Shown here piece by piece: positions 46,723 through 57,263 of a stretch of 64,000 nt of DNA. The stretch is from assembly GCA_002189035.1 (NCBI GenBank), contig NEEC01000019.1:1-64000 (forward strand), in the 5' to 3' direction. Both the position numbers and the translations under genes were made by a program. Position 1 is the stretch's first letter; the number at the start of each line of letters is the position of its first letter. The stretch comes from Utricularia gibba (taxonomy: Eukaryota > Streptophyta > Magnoliopsida > Lamiales > Lentibulariaceae). The notes under the pieces were generated by a model that was not told the origin of the DNA, did no database searches, and saw only the letters and a list, made by a program, of their open reading frames with translations.

Positions 46723-49640
46723 TATCAGCTATAAAGAAAGCCCCTTATCATCCTCCTTGCATTTATTGCACACTATTCAAGCATTTATGTCAAGTTTTCA
46801 CTTTGCTATTTCTATTCGGACACTCAGTCTTAGGTCAGTATCCAAACACTTGGGCCTATGCTGCTGTTTGAGTGCTCACTCTCAGCCTTGTGTGTCCACA
46901 GAGTTAACTATGCTATCTTCAAGCCAATTCCTAGATACCAGGTAAACTAGAGTCTTTGAGCTCTCTACATATACTAGGCTCGTCACTATTTTCCATGGAC
47001 ACTTAGGACTTTTTTCCTCTTCCTCAACTACTAAGTCTCTCATGCATGGGTTCTTGCTATGTCATTTGTGATTACTGAACCTTCTTCGAGTTTAACATGC
47101 ACTTTCTATTCGAGTTTTCAATAAAAGAAAATATATTTACAGAGAGTCCATGCATAAGTCTTCTACACATGAAGAAAGCTTTCTAACAGACAATTCATAC
47201 TTAGATATTCTTTATAAGAAAGTACCTTCTTGAGCAACTCTCATTTGTGTTTTCTATACATCATCAATCATAAAATAAAAGCAAGATCCAGTTCTATCAC
47301 ATACTAGTATTCCTAGCTCGAAAGAGAAGCCTAGTTTGCTCTCACGCTAAAAGCATTCAGTAAAAAAGTGTTCTTCATCTCTAGTTTGTGTTACTCTTTC
47401 CTTATCCTAGAAGCTCTACTAGGAAAAATCTCATTTGATGTGTTTGGGAGTTATTGGGGAACTCCTTCCTTTGTTGCCAAAAGAAAAATATCCTCTTACA
47501 CTTTTTTGTCTAACGTGTAAAGTTGTGTAAGACTTCTTCTTTTTTACTTACAGTCAGCTATCTTGTCTCCTCCCATTCACATTTTTCTTTTGCCACTAGT
47601 CATTAAATTTGAATGGTTTTTTTCCACTTTTTCCTCATGCTCCCTTGGTCTTAATAGATTATATGTCATATTGATTTTGCAAATAAATTGTTATTGAGTT
47701 GATCCTAGCCTTAATGCAAAAAACTTATGAGAGTGGGCCATAAATTAAATCAATAATTTACTGTATTTTTACAAAAAGATAATGCAAACCATACCAAAAT
47801 CATATTTCAGCATAATTTGACTACTAGTGACTCTAGTTTCTTAACATAAAATCATAATGAATGTGTATTGTCATATTATGCTATGACAACATTAAATTTA
47901 TCCCTGAATTCTGATTGAGACTAGCAAAATTCCAACTTCAAACTAAAACATGGTGATACAAATAACTAGTTTTCTTTTAAGATGCATGAAGAAATGGAGT
48001 GCTTGGATATGAAACAATTTACCATTCAAGTACGTATAGTCATTGTTCTCATGAGGAATGATTTCAAGAACTAAAAACATTTAACAATTATAATTTATGT
48101 ATGATGGTATTGAGCAAACTCTCTAGCCTCCTTATTTCAATTTGATATCTTCTACTCTTACGAATTGATTAATCTCATCTCAAGCACTCGTCACTATGCC
48201 TTCACACTCTCTTTTACTCTGTGTGGTTTTTTTTTAAAGCAATAGGTCTCATCGTAATTCTTTTAGTGATGCTTTTTTATCCGATTTCTTTTTGTCTATT
48301 TTTTTGTTGGTAATCAATAGCCTAAATACAAACAAAAATATGCCAATTCACATTAATCTGAATTGCACTGCCTAGATTCTAGTAATCATGCTTGCTCTCA
48401 GGAAAAAAAAATAAAAAAAAATGGTCATTCATTGTTCTCACAAGGTTTCAAACAAAGTTCATGCATCCTAGATATTATTTAAGAGAAAATTTTATTATAG
48501 GCAATAAGCTTATATCCAATTTTCATTTTTTGTGTCAATTTTTTTTGTTTCATTAAAAGCATTAAACATATAAAAACCATTTCAATTTTAATTGATACCT
48601 AAAAAAATAGTTTTTTATTTCATTGAATCACTAGTACGATCGATTTCATTAAAACCATTAGTGTAGATTTTCAATTAAACATATCAAAATCATTACTAAA
48701 GCCATGAAATATTTCAAAATGCTCCTTTTTCATCGAAGATTTCCAAATCCCTCCAAAAAACTTAAGAATTATTTCCATGTGTATTCCTTTTGGATTTCAA
48801 CAACTGGATATGCGATTGGAAAAGGGAATTGAAAATATCACACTTTTGCTTAAAAAATTGGATAAGATGTGGGAGTTTTTAAATTAAAATGAGAACAATA
48901 TTGCATAAATTAAGAATTGAAATATGTTCCTTCGACTCGTTGCTATCATCCTTCCTTTGTGTTGTGATCCTCTTTCCTCTCCTCTACAGTTACTCCATTC
49001 CATGCTCATTTTCCTTACATTTGTCTAAAATCTACAATTTTCAGCATCTCACTTTCTAGGTCGTTCGGGATTCAGGTATGGAATGATTTTAATCTACAAT
49101 AGTATGCTTAATTACTTAGAAAATTGATCGATGACACTAAACTATTACATAATTACATCACTTTGGGATTGTTAATATCTTATCATACGTTTTCGGAATA
49201 AAACTTGCTTATATATCAATTAATCATCGTTGTTGCTGTGTAATATTCGTTGTTTTCATATTTTTATTTTGTAGCATCATCAATGGTTTGTTATGTTATT
49301 GTGAAAATGACTTGTTTGGCTATTTTTTTATCATTTTTAATTAAATATGTTGTCGTTTTATATACTATTTAGCTAGGAATTAATGTTGTTTAAATATGCA
49401 TGAAGTCGCCATGCATTGAAATCGGAGAACCTATTATATATAAAATAGAGTAGGTTAAACAGATAGAGGAAGAGTTGGATAGTTTTAGTGATTCCGTACT
49501 AAAACTTCATTTTAAATCCAACTCTAAAGATTGTAACATGGAAGGGGAGGCATACTTTACAAAATCATAGGACATGTACACTAAAGCAATTAAGTGAAGA
49601 TCATATCATAGCATGTGGTCCATGCAATGTGAATAAGTCA
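46723..49640. other. Unidentified stretch within duplication copy 2
   Basis: Same sequence as 30613-33529; no supported gene. Confidence 0.4.
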
Positions 49641-50070
49641 ATCTGATTGGGAAAAACCTTAGTAAAAAAGATTAGAAAAATTCCGAATATAAAAACAGGA
49701 AAATTCAAAAACAAATTTAGGAGAATCTTTGAACATTTAGAACTAGAAAAGTGCATTTAACATCATTCATGGACATGATGTTGAACAATTTTGCATATTG
49801 TCCAGGTACGTAGCAGAGGTGAAATGAGCTAATCTGGAGAAAGCCTGTTTTATTTGAAGTGTGAATGTTTACCTGGTGGTAAAAAAACATTTAGTAAGAT
49901 ATGTGGTTGCCTTCAAGCTTGTAGAAAGACTTTTCTAAATTTCTGTAGACAATTGGTAGGGGTAAATCGGTATTTGTCAGTTGTAGTTGAGATTGATGCA
50001 AAAAACAACATTTTCTATTGCTTGGGATGGGATTGAAGCGGAAAATGATGGAAATTGGACATGGTTCATT
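49641..50070 (+). pseudogene. MULE transposase fragment, copy 2
   Basis: Identical in content to 33530-33959, ending at NWTWFI, where PP2C intron sequence begins. The frame from 49987 (TTFSIAWDGIEAENDGNWTW) stays open through the junction into the PP2C exon. Confidence 0.75.
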
Positions 50071-50140
50071 TTCTCTTCCGCTTCCTCGTCTGTGTTATGT
50101 GCCTCTTCCTCTTCTGTTTGTGATCTCGTACTTGATGTAG
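50071..50140 (+). other. PP2C intron tail with splice acceptor
   Basis: Seventy bases of pyrimidine-rich sequence (TTCTCTTCCGCTTCCTCGTC and on) ending in CTTGATGTAG. It reads as the 3' end of the intron before the first retained exon. Because it has no stop, the MULE frame continues through it. Confidence 0.6.
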
Positions 50141-51122
50141 AATTCGCCTCCGTGGACAAGGAGATTTCCAAAAACGTGATCAAAGCAGCATTCCTGGAAA
50201 CAGAAAGGGAGTTTCTTTCTCTTGTGAAGCAGCAATGGATGTGCACGCCACAGATTGCTTCTGCGGGTACGTGCTGCTTGGTTGGGGTCATATGCAATGG
50301 GCTTCTGTATATCGCCAATGCGGGAGACTCGAGAGTGGTTACTGGCAGGGGAAAGAGGACCGGCAGAGGGATGGAGGCGATTCAGCTGTCGGAAGAACAT
50401 AACGTCAACATTGAATCAGTCAGAAATGAGCTCCAGCGGTTGAACCCCAATGACCCGCAGATTGTGGTTCAAAAGCACCAAGTTTGGCGTGTAAAGGGCA
50501 TCATACAGGTAGGCGCATAGCTTTGATTCCTGTGTTCGGGTCTTTCATTGCAGCTGTTGAACAGAAAACCATTCGCTCTTTCACAAGGTGACAAGATCCA
50601 TCGGAGATGCTTATCTCAAGAGCTCCGAGTTCAACAGGGAGCCTCTATTGCCGAAATTCAGAATATCAGAGCCCTTCAGTTACCCGATTCTCAGTCCAGA
50701 GCCATGGATTACGGTGCAGGAGCTGAATCCCAATGATAAGTTTCTCATATTCGCATCAGATGGCTTGTGGGAGCATCTCAGTAACCAAGAAGCTGTTGAG
50801 ATCGTCAAGAAGAATCCCCGTTCTGTAAGCCAGAGCGACAGGTGAACCAACTTCAATAACAATAAATGATCTGATCTAAAATATTGTCATGCAGGGCATT
50901 GCAAGAAAACTAGTTGACGCAGCCCTCTGCATAGCGGCGAAGAAGCGTGAGATACTGTACTCCGACTTGAAGGATATTGGACCTGGTGTAAGGAGATACT
51001 TCCATGATGATATCACAGTCGTGGTTGTCTTTCTAGATCAATCCTCCAGCACGAGTTGTCCCAGAGTCTCGGTAAGAGGAGGTGGCTTTCTGGGTGAGGT
51101 CTTGATTCGGGATTCCATGTAA
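50141..51122 (+). CDS. Protein phosphatase 2C (clade D-like), 5'-truncated, three exons
   Basis: PP2C enzymes remove phosphate from Ser/Thr with two metal ions; clade D members in plants act at the plasma membrane and nucleus in growth and stress signalling. Proposed exons are 50141-50508, 50588-50824 and 50895-51122. Splice sites: acceptor TAG before 50141; CAG/GT at 50508; AAG before GTG at 50588; TCT/GTAAGC at 50824; GCAG before 50895. The frame stays open across all three (about 276 residues). Motifs: [109 protein letters not shown]. The first exon, with the DGHGG metal site, is absent: upstream sequence is a polypyrimidine intron tail that ends abruptly at the duplication junction (50070). 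Usual length is near 380-400 residues, so about a quarter to a third is missing. Likely inactive alone. Confidence 0.88.
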
Positions 51123-51836
51123 ATGTGCAGCAGAGTTTTAATCGTCAGAGTGCTTGAGTGCTTGAAATACATGGATAGGAGAATGGGGGAAATTCAAGTA
51201 ATTGTAATGATTACAGACCTCCTAAAAACCCAGAATTCCGCAGAATCTCTGCAGCTTTACAATACTACAGTTTCCCCTCGTGAGATCATGAGCGAATATA
51301 GCAACTCCCTCTGAGTCAAATGTGCCTGTGACCCCCAAAACCACATCAGAAATGCTAAAGACTGAAGAACGCAACGCGCGAATGTGTGGAGTAGATCACT
51401 TTTAAGACATACAAGACGCATTTTCCAAACGATTTACGCGAAAATTGCACCGTTTGGAGCTTTATTTATACCAAAATAAATTTAAGACCCAGGAAAACAC
51501 ATGAAGAAGCAGAACCGGAAAACCGAAAACAATTGAACACCATGTGTAGGAAAAAGTGAGTATAAGAAAATGTCAGATGGACAACGAAGCATTCCACGCT
51601 AAGTAGAGATGAATCAAGCAAGTGAATTTTTGTAATCAAGTATTGTCCATTAGGACATGCAACTCACGTGACGTTTGAAAACATTTATCATGAACTCACT
51701 AAGCACAGAAGGGTCAAACCGCATCCTATCCACGAAAAAACCAGATGTAAAAACTAGGCACTGGAAATGTGTGAGGAACCTCACTGCCAGCAAGAAATCT
51801 ATATGTTATGCAAAGAGGCCAAATGTCAAGAATTAA
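51123..51836. other. 3' flank of PP2C, no further gene
   Basis: Probable 3' untranslated region and flank; short open frames without recognised family. The stop at 51120-51122 is followed by AT-rich sequence with a possible polyadenylation-like AATAAA at about 51475, uncertain. Confidence 0.4.
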
Positions 51837-52680
51837 GGGCTCATTTGGTATGATGTATAGTATTAGAGTGCTTTTAAAAACTAAGGAAAATAAAACCTTC
51901 AAATGGTTGGGTTTGATTAGTTTGGTATGATAGTTTATTTTATAAAGGATAACCAAATGTGTGTTTGGTTGGTTATATTAAAATATTAGTTTTAATGATA
52001 TTTTACTATTATACTTTTATTAATTGACATAATTACTTTCTTCCAAATCCCATCATAAAGCTTCTATTCCTAGCGAGAAAATTGCTATTCCCTCTACCCA
52101 AACTAGTGCCATTGAAATTCTCCCAAAACACTATTCAAGTTGAATTTTGTAGCAATAAAATTGCTCGAGTTCTTTACGATTCAAGTCCCAACGCTCCTAG
52201 TGAGTTATTGCTTGTGATTTCATTTCAATGTTATGTGGGTAATTAAAGCATGAAATGTTTTTTTTATTTTCTAACCATATTCTTTATTTTAATGGGCTTT
52301 TGTTATAGGATGGATGAGTTTTTAGAATTTGTGATGTTCTTTGTTCTCCAACAAACTATTTTTTCACGGTTCATTTGGTTGTGCTTATTACTTGCTCTTT
52401 TGCTAGAGCAAGATGAACAAAATCAGAAACGTAAAAAACGAAAGTACTCCATGATTGGTAAAATGAATATGCAATCTTGACATCTTCAATATCTTATTGG
52501 TTATAGTGATTTTGCTTGTTTGGATAATTTGCAAATGATTAGAAATGACTTCGGTAGATTGTGTAGTTTGTTAGGAAATGCTGGTGATTTAATGAATTCA
52601 AAGCATGTCTCTATAGCTAATAAAGTATCTATTTTTTTTTTTGGGTTTTGTTAGATTCATTTTTTTATTTTAATGTTCAA
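51837..52680 (+). mobile_element. PIF/Harbinger left end with transposase N-terminal fragment
   Basis: At 51834-51836 TAA (the TWA target type of Harbinger) is followed by GGGCTCATTTGGTATG, a terminal repeat of the GGG.C.GTTTGG kind. At 52488-52650 a frame reads LQYLIGYSDFACLDNLQMIR, NDFGRLCSLLGNAGDLMNS and VSIANKV, the conserved N-terminal helix region (DUF8040-like) of plant Harbinger transposases. A Lys-rich piece (QKRKKRKYS) precedes it. The nuclease and the right terminus are missing. Different from the pseudogene at 34310-35740, which is on the other strand. Confidence 0.6.
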
Positions 52681-53098
52681 CCCTTCCATATCCCATTTTC
52701 TGGTTATCACATAAAACAAATGCATTCACTAGGAGGAAGACAGCTTTTAGTGCCACGGTTCGTGATTTAAATGGTTTCCACAATTTTGGTTTTTCTATTT
52801 CGTGCGCTGATCAAAAGTAGCCTCATTAATGCCTTTTTACATCAGAGTGTTTGATGTCATTAACCAAGTACTCTATGAGTTTACTTGCTTTTCATACGGA
52901 ACACCTCTCTAATGTAATACACTTCCATGAAATTCAACACTTGAAAACTAAAAGCCTGCATTTTATAAACATGCAAATTAGCTACCTTTAAACATCTTGG
53001 AAGAGCTAGGGGAGAGTTTTAGTAGAACCCTTTGAAATGATCAATGGAGAAAAAATGATCATCTTTAAATTGTTATCTTAAAAAGTTATATAGTATAA
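52681..53098. other. No gene recognised
   Basis: About 420 bp without recognised coding sequence. Not similar to other parts of the window. Confidence 0.35.
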
Positions 53099-53467
53099 TT
53101 TTTACATTCTAATATCTTTTATCATTTATAATTATATTTTATATTTCTATAATATAATTTTTACATTCTGATATCTTTTATTATTTGTAATTATATTTTA
53201 TACTTCTATAATATAGTTTTTATATTCTAATATCTTTTATCATTTGTAATTATATTTTAATACTTCTATAATATAATTTTTGCATTCTAATATTTTTTAT
53301 CATTTGTAATTATATTTTATACTTCTATAATATAATTTTTACATTCTAATATCTTTTATCATTTATAATTATATTTTATACTTCTATAATAGAGTTTTTC
53401 ACATTCTAATATCTTTTATCATTTATAATTATAGTTTATACTTCATTGTTATAGTTTTTACATTCTG
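53099..53467. repeat. 59-60-bp AT-rich minisatellite, left array
   Basis: Units start TTTTTACATTCTAATATC at 53099, 53158, 53217, 53277, 53336, 53395 and 53455; spacing is 59 or 60 bp. Consensus continues TTTTATCATTTGTAATTATA, then TTTTATACTTCTATAATATA. About six units before a solo LTR splits the array. Confidence 0.9.
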
Positions 53468-53472
53468 ATATC
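53468..53472. repeat. Target duplication of the solo LTR (left)
   Basis: ATATC, part of the minisatellite unit, repeated at 54619-54623. Confidence 0.85.
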
Positions 53473-54618
53473 TGATAAGTGATTTTGTGTCGTTCCAAAA
53501 CATGCTCTGCCATTACTCTTGAGAGTTATTTTTACTTATCTTAGACTTCACTTTCTCATTATTTTCAATTGATTTTATATCTTTCACACTACTTTTATTT
53601 TTTTGGAGAGAAAGTGTATTTTATGGATTTTTAGGGTACTTTTGGATCAATTTGAGGAGAAATCAAGACCCACCAAATTATGGACTTGATGGGCCACAAA
53701 TCTCAGCCAAAGACTTGGTCAAACGATGAAGATTTAGTCCAAAATCATGAATAAGATAGAGATATGAAGATCTTCTAAGATTTGGATAAAAGATTTCGAT
53801 AAAAGATCTTATCCAAGCCCATCGAATAAGCTCAATACGAATACTTGGATCTACTCTCCTATAAATACCCCACCCTCTCAACTATTAGAGACGTCCTTTA
53901 ACCACTTTTCCTTTGTATTTTCCTATTTCGTGTCTATTTTCATGTTAAAGTTAAGTCTGCGCATGTAGGCACTTGCGGCTGAGGATCTACGGTGAAGCTT
54001 TACTTGCGCAAGTCCTGCGCGTGTGACTATTTTACTATGTTTTTCGACATTTAAATTGAGGTTTGATTCTGTTTTTCGTAACGTTTTCTTTACCAACGTG
54101 CTCTTTAGTATCACATAACCCGAAGGGAGTGTGAGAGAATCAAAGGTTAGCCTCAAGCATCTAAGGAGAAGGCTTCAATTGGACATCGTTGGTAAGGCAC
54201 ATTCTGTCTAATCTATCTACGAGGTGCGAGGTGTAAGGGTTAGATTTGGATATGGGGAAAACATAGGTTATCACAAGAGGTGAAATGGCTCTAATGGCGT
54301 GGTTGATTCCATAATCCCACAAAATAAGGAATGGTGCTATAACGGTTATCGAGTAACACTACTTTAGAATAACACTCCCAGAGCTTGCGCAAGCAGGTCA
54401 GTTTTCAAGGTTTACACACAAGTTTGGGCGAGTTTTAAGCAAGGTGGATCTTAGATACAATGTCACTTTTCTTGTTGTTTTTAAATCCAAATCTTTCTTT
54501 TGTTTTCAGTCTTTTTGAGTGTTTCTTTGAAAAGAAAATTCCAATAACGATTCCCTGTGGATACGATCTTATTTTATTACTTCGATGGTTTATGTGTGCA
54601 CTTGCAGATTCACCATCA
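53473..54618 (+). mobile_element. Solo LTR inserted in the minisatellite
   Basis: TGATAAGTGATTTTGTGTCG to GATTCACCATCA, 1,146 bp, flanked by ATATC on both sides. It has a promoter-like CCTATAAATACCCC (TATA at 53860-53867) and, near its end, TTCCCTGTGGATACGATC, the motif seen near the ends of Athila/Tat-type LTRs. No internal coding domain, so two LTRs probably recombined. Not closely matched by other LTRs in the window. Confidence 0.85.
53860..53867 (+). promoter_or_regulatory. TATA box in solo LTR
   Basis: TATAAATA within CTCTCCTATAAATACCCCAC, a strong plant core promoter context at the expected place in an LTR. Confidence 0.5.
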
Positions 54619-54780
54619 ATATCTTTTATCATTTGTAATTATATTTTATATTTCTATAATACAATTTTTACATTCTAATATCTTTTATCATTTGTAATTA
54701 TATTTTATACTTCTAGAATATAGTCTTTACATTCTAATATCTTTTATCATTTGTAATCATATTTATTTTTTGTTACTAAA
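54619..54780. repeat. 59-60-bp minisatellite, right array
   Basis: The repeat resumes exactly at ATATCTTTTATCATTTGTAA, with about 2.5 units (TTTTTACATTCTAATATC near 54666, then a diverged unit near 54725) before it fades at TTTATTTTTTGTTAC. Confidence 0.85.
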
Positions 54781-55144
54781 AAATGCATATAATATAATTT
54801 TTATCACAAAAAAGCATGGAACAATTATGCCAAGTAGCAACCCCAATTTTGCCTTCCTACACAAAGCGATGGTGGTGGATGCCCCAAGATGCTACCTTGT
54901 AGTTGTGTTTCTATCGAGTAGTGGTAACTTAGGCTTTAGTGAGGCCCACTTCATGTACAAGATAAATAGGTTGAACATTTGTATGTAGAGACAGTTTTTG
55001 GTAATTAATTTGGCTTGTTCACGTCTTACACGATAGGGAACAAAAAGAAGACTGCATTCAGGCCTCTGACCGCAGAAAATTACATGTGCAATTGACCGGT
55101 GACACAAGCTCAAGGGGCAGCATCGTATGAGGCTCGTAACAATT
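54781..55144 (+). mobile_element. Partial LTR upstream of a primer site (element G)
   Basis: Non-coding; ends GAGGCTCGTAACA just before a primer site. ACACGATAGGGAACAAAAAGAAG resembles the ACGATAGGGAACAGGAAGAAG stretch of the element E LTR, so G is probably a related chromovirus. The left part of the LTR is not distinguishable from flank. Confidence 0.5.
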
Positions 55145-55157
55145 TGGTATCAGAGCC
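55145..55157 (+). other. Primer binding site (tRNA-Met) of element G
   Basis: Exact TGGTATCAGAGCC. Confidence 0.85.
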
Positions 55158-55197
55158 AGTGACCCTGTTGGACCCAAAACCCATTCCTATGTAAGAA

Positions 55198-55500
55198 ATG
55201 CTAAAAATGTTAGCTGAATCTATAGCATATTTGCAGCATAGTGTTCAACACGTCTCCTGGAGCATGGAACACCTGGATCCATCAGGTCCCTTGACACTAC
55301 TGGGAGAACAACCTCAAGTTAGTTCTTTCCCAGATCCATGCTCAGCGGAGGAGCATGCGATTGACAGCCATGCCAATGTTTCTCAAAAAGTACTTAAAAC
55401 ATGGATGTGCCTAAATTCGATGGAACTTGAGATTCGGTACATCAAGTGCATTGAACTAGTGCCGAAAAGTGTGAAGTACCTTAAGTAGCTCTATCTGTCA
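55198..55500 (+). pseudogene. Element G gag N-terminal scrap
   Basis: Open for 96 residues from MLKMLAESIAYLQHSVQHVS, a coiled N-terminal helix in the place where element E has its helix, then a Pro-rich stretch and VLKTWMCLNSMELE. No gag core or knuckle. It is followed by a different element (F). Confidence 0.45.
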
Positions 55501-56062
55501 AAGCCAAAACTGAATGAAAAAGGTAAGGTGAAGTTGAGTGAAAATTGCTCATCCCTTTTGACTTGGAAGCTACCTGAAAAACGCAAAGACCCTGGAATCT
55601 TTTTATTCCTTGAAAAATTGATGACTTGAACATCAGGAGATCAATGACTCACCTGGGAGCCTCCATAAACATGTTGTCATTTTCTGTGCATGAGACTCTT
55701 AGGTTAGGAACTCTACAAGCCTCAAGAGTGCAAATTGAGCTTGTTGATCGAAGAGTAATTTCTCCTAAAGGCTTGGTTGAAGACGTCCTGGTGAAGATTG
55801 AAAAATTGGTGTTTCCAACAGACTTCTATGTGGTGAATATGCCTCCTAGAAATTCAAAGGATACAACCATCATCCTTGGAAGGCCATTTTTGAGCATTTC
55901 CAATGCAATAATTAATGTGAAGATGGGCACAATTGAATTATCCTTTGATGAAGAAAAGATTACGGTGGACATGAAGGAAGAGAACAATTATACCAGTGAT
56001 TTTGAGAGTGTATGCTCAATGGATGTGATGGATGAATTGGTTGACGAGCATTTTTAGAAGGC
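55501..56062 (+). pseudogene. Element F protease region (Athila/Tat gypsy)
   Basis: Starts with KLPEKRKDPGIF (family: KLPPKLKDPGSFTIPC), has a short shift, then the open piece 55626-56057 with MTHLGASINMLSFSVHETLR. The active site region DLGASIN appears as HLGASIN, so the catalytic Asp is changed. Further motifs: VLVKIEKLVFPTDFYVV and IILGRPFLSISNAIINV. Gag is absent. Confidence 0.85.
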
Positions 56063-57258
56063 TATACAAGAGAAGGAAGAAGAGAATGAAGAATCACTTT
56101 TTGGTAGGGTGGAAGCTGAAAAAAGGTCAGAACAAGTGAATGCTATGCAGATCAAGACCCTGGAAGAGAGGACATCTGAGTTGAAGCCACTGCTCACACA
56201 CCTAAAGTGCACATTCTTGAATGAAGAAATGAACACTTCTGTTATCATCTCTAATAGTCTTAGCTTAGACCAAGAGTTGCAATTGCTCGAGGTGCTGATC
56301 AGAAACAAGAAAGCGATTGACTGGACCCTTACAAATATTGAAGGCATCTCTCCTTGTGTATGTATGCATAAGATTCTATTAGAAGATGGAGCCAAACTTG
56401 AATGCCAGCCATAAAGACGCCTCAACCCAAACATGATGGAAGTTGTAAAAAAAGAAATTTTCAAGCTTCATAATGTACACATTATCTATTCATTCCATCA
56501 CAGAAAACGACTGGGTGAGTCCAATCCATGTGATGCCCAAGCAGACTAGTATGATAGTGGTGGAGAATGATAAGGGAGATCTGGTACTACAAAGAATCCA
56601 AAATAGGTGGCGCATGTGCATAGACTATAGGAAATCAAATGAAGTGATTAAAAAGAATCATTACCCTTTACCTTTCATTGATCAAATGCTTAGAAAATTA
56701 ACAGGAAAATCTTTTTATTTCTTTTTAGATGGTTATTCTAGATATAACCAAGTTGCAATTTCAGGTAAAGATCAAGACAAAACAACTTTTACCTGCCTAT
56801 TTGGGACTTAGGCCTATAAAAGGATGCCCTTTGGATTGTGCAATGCCCTTGCTACCTTCCATAGGTGCATGACCAGTATCTTCTTAAATTTTGGTGAGGA
56901 TTTTATTGAATTTTTTATGGACGATTTCACAGTGTATGGAAATGATTATAAGTCATATTTAGGTCATTTTGATCAAGTATTGCGAAAATCTGTTAAAAAA
57001 AATCTTGTTCTTAATTTTGAAAAATGCCATTTTATGGTTGATCATGGAATTGTGCTTGGTCATGTTATTTCTAGGAAAGATATTGAGGTAGACAAAAAAA
57101 AATTAAAATTATGACTGAATTACCGTAACTCATTGATGTGAAGGGTATGAGATCATTTTTGGGGCATGTTGGTTTTTACATAAGATTTATTCAGAATTTT
57201 TCTAAGATTCCCTTACCTCTTAGTAGGCTTTTGCACAATGATGTGGAATTTATTTTTG
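56063..57258 (+). pseudogene. Element F reverse transcriptase
   Basis: Linker with TSELKPLLTHLKCTFL, then SLDQELQLLEVLIRNKKAID (56262-56321). RT: RLNPNMMEVVKKEIFKLHNV, NRWRMCIDYRKSNEVIKKNH, LPFIDQMLRKLTGKS, YFFLDGYSRYNQVAIS, MPFGLCNALATFHRCMTSIF, catalytic box FMDDFTVYG (56918-56944), NLVLNFEKCHFMV. The thumb end MRSFLGHVGFYIRFI follows near 57148. Stops at 56412, 56809 and 57112 split it. It is interrupted by solo LTR D2 after VEFIF. Confidence 0.9.
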
Positions 57259-57263
57259 ATGAT
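57259..57263. repeat. Target duplication of solo LTR D2 (left)
   Basis: ATGAT, repeated at 58626-58630. Confidence 0.85.

Larger units (their letters stand above)
45265..50070. repeat. 4,806-bp direct duplication, copy 2
   Basis: Counterpart of 29154-33959. The left flank is LTR C2 instead of LTR D1. The right end joins directly to the intron and exon of a PP2C gene, whereas copy 1 continues into MULE sequence. Confidence 0.95.

Noticed and set aside
53099-54780. CRISPR-like array
   Set aside because: Direct repeats without unique spacers, in a plant nuclear genome; it is a minisatellite.
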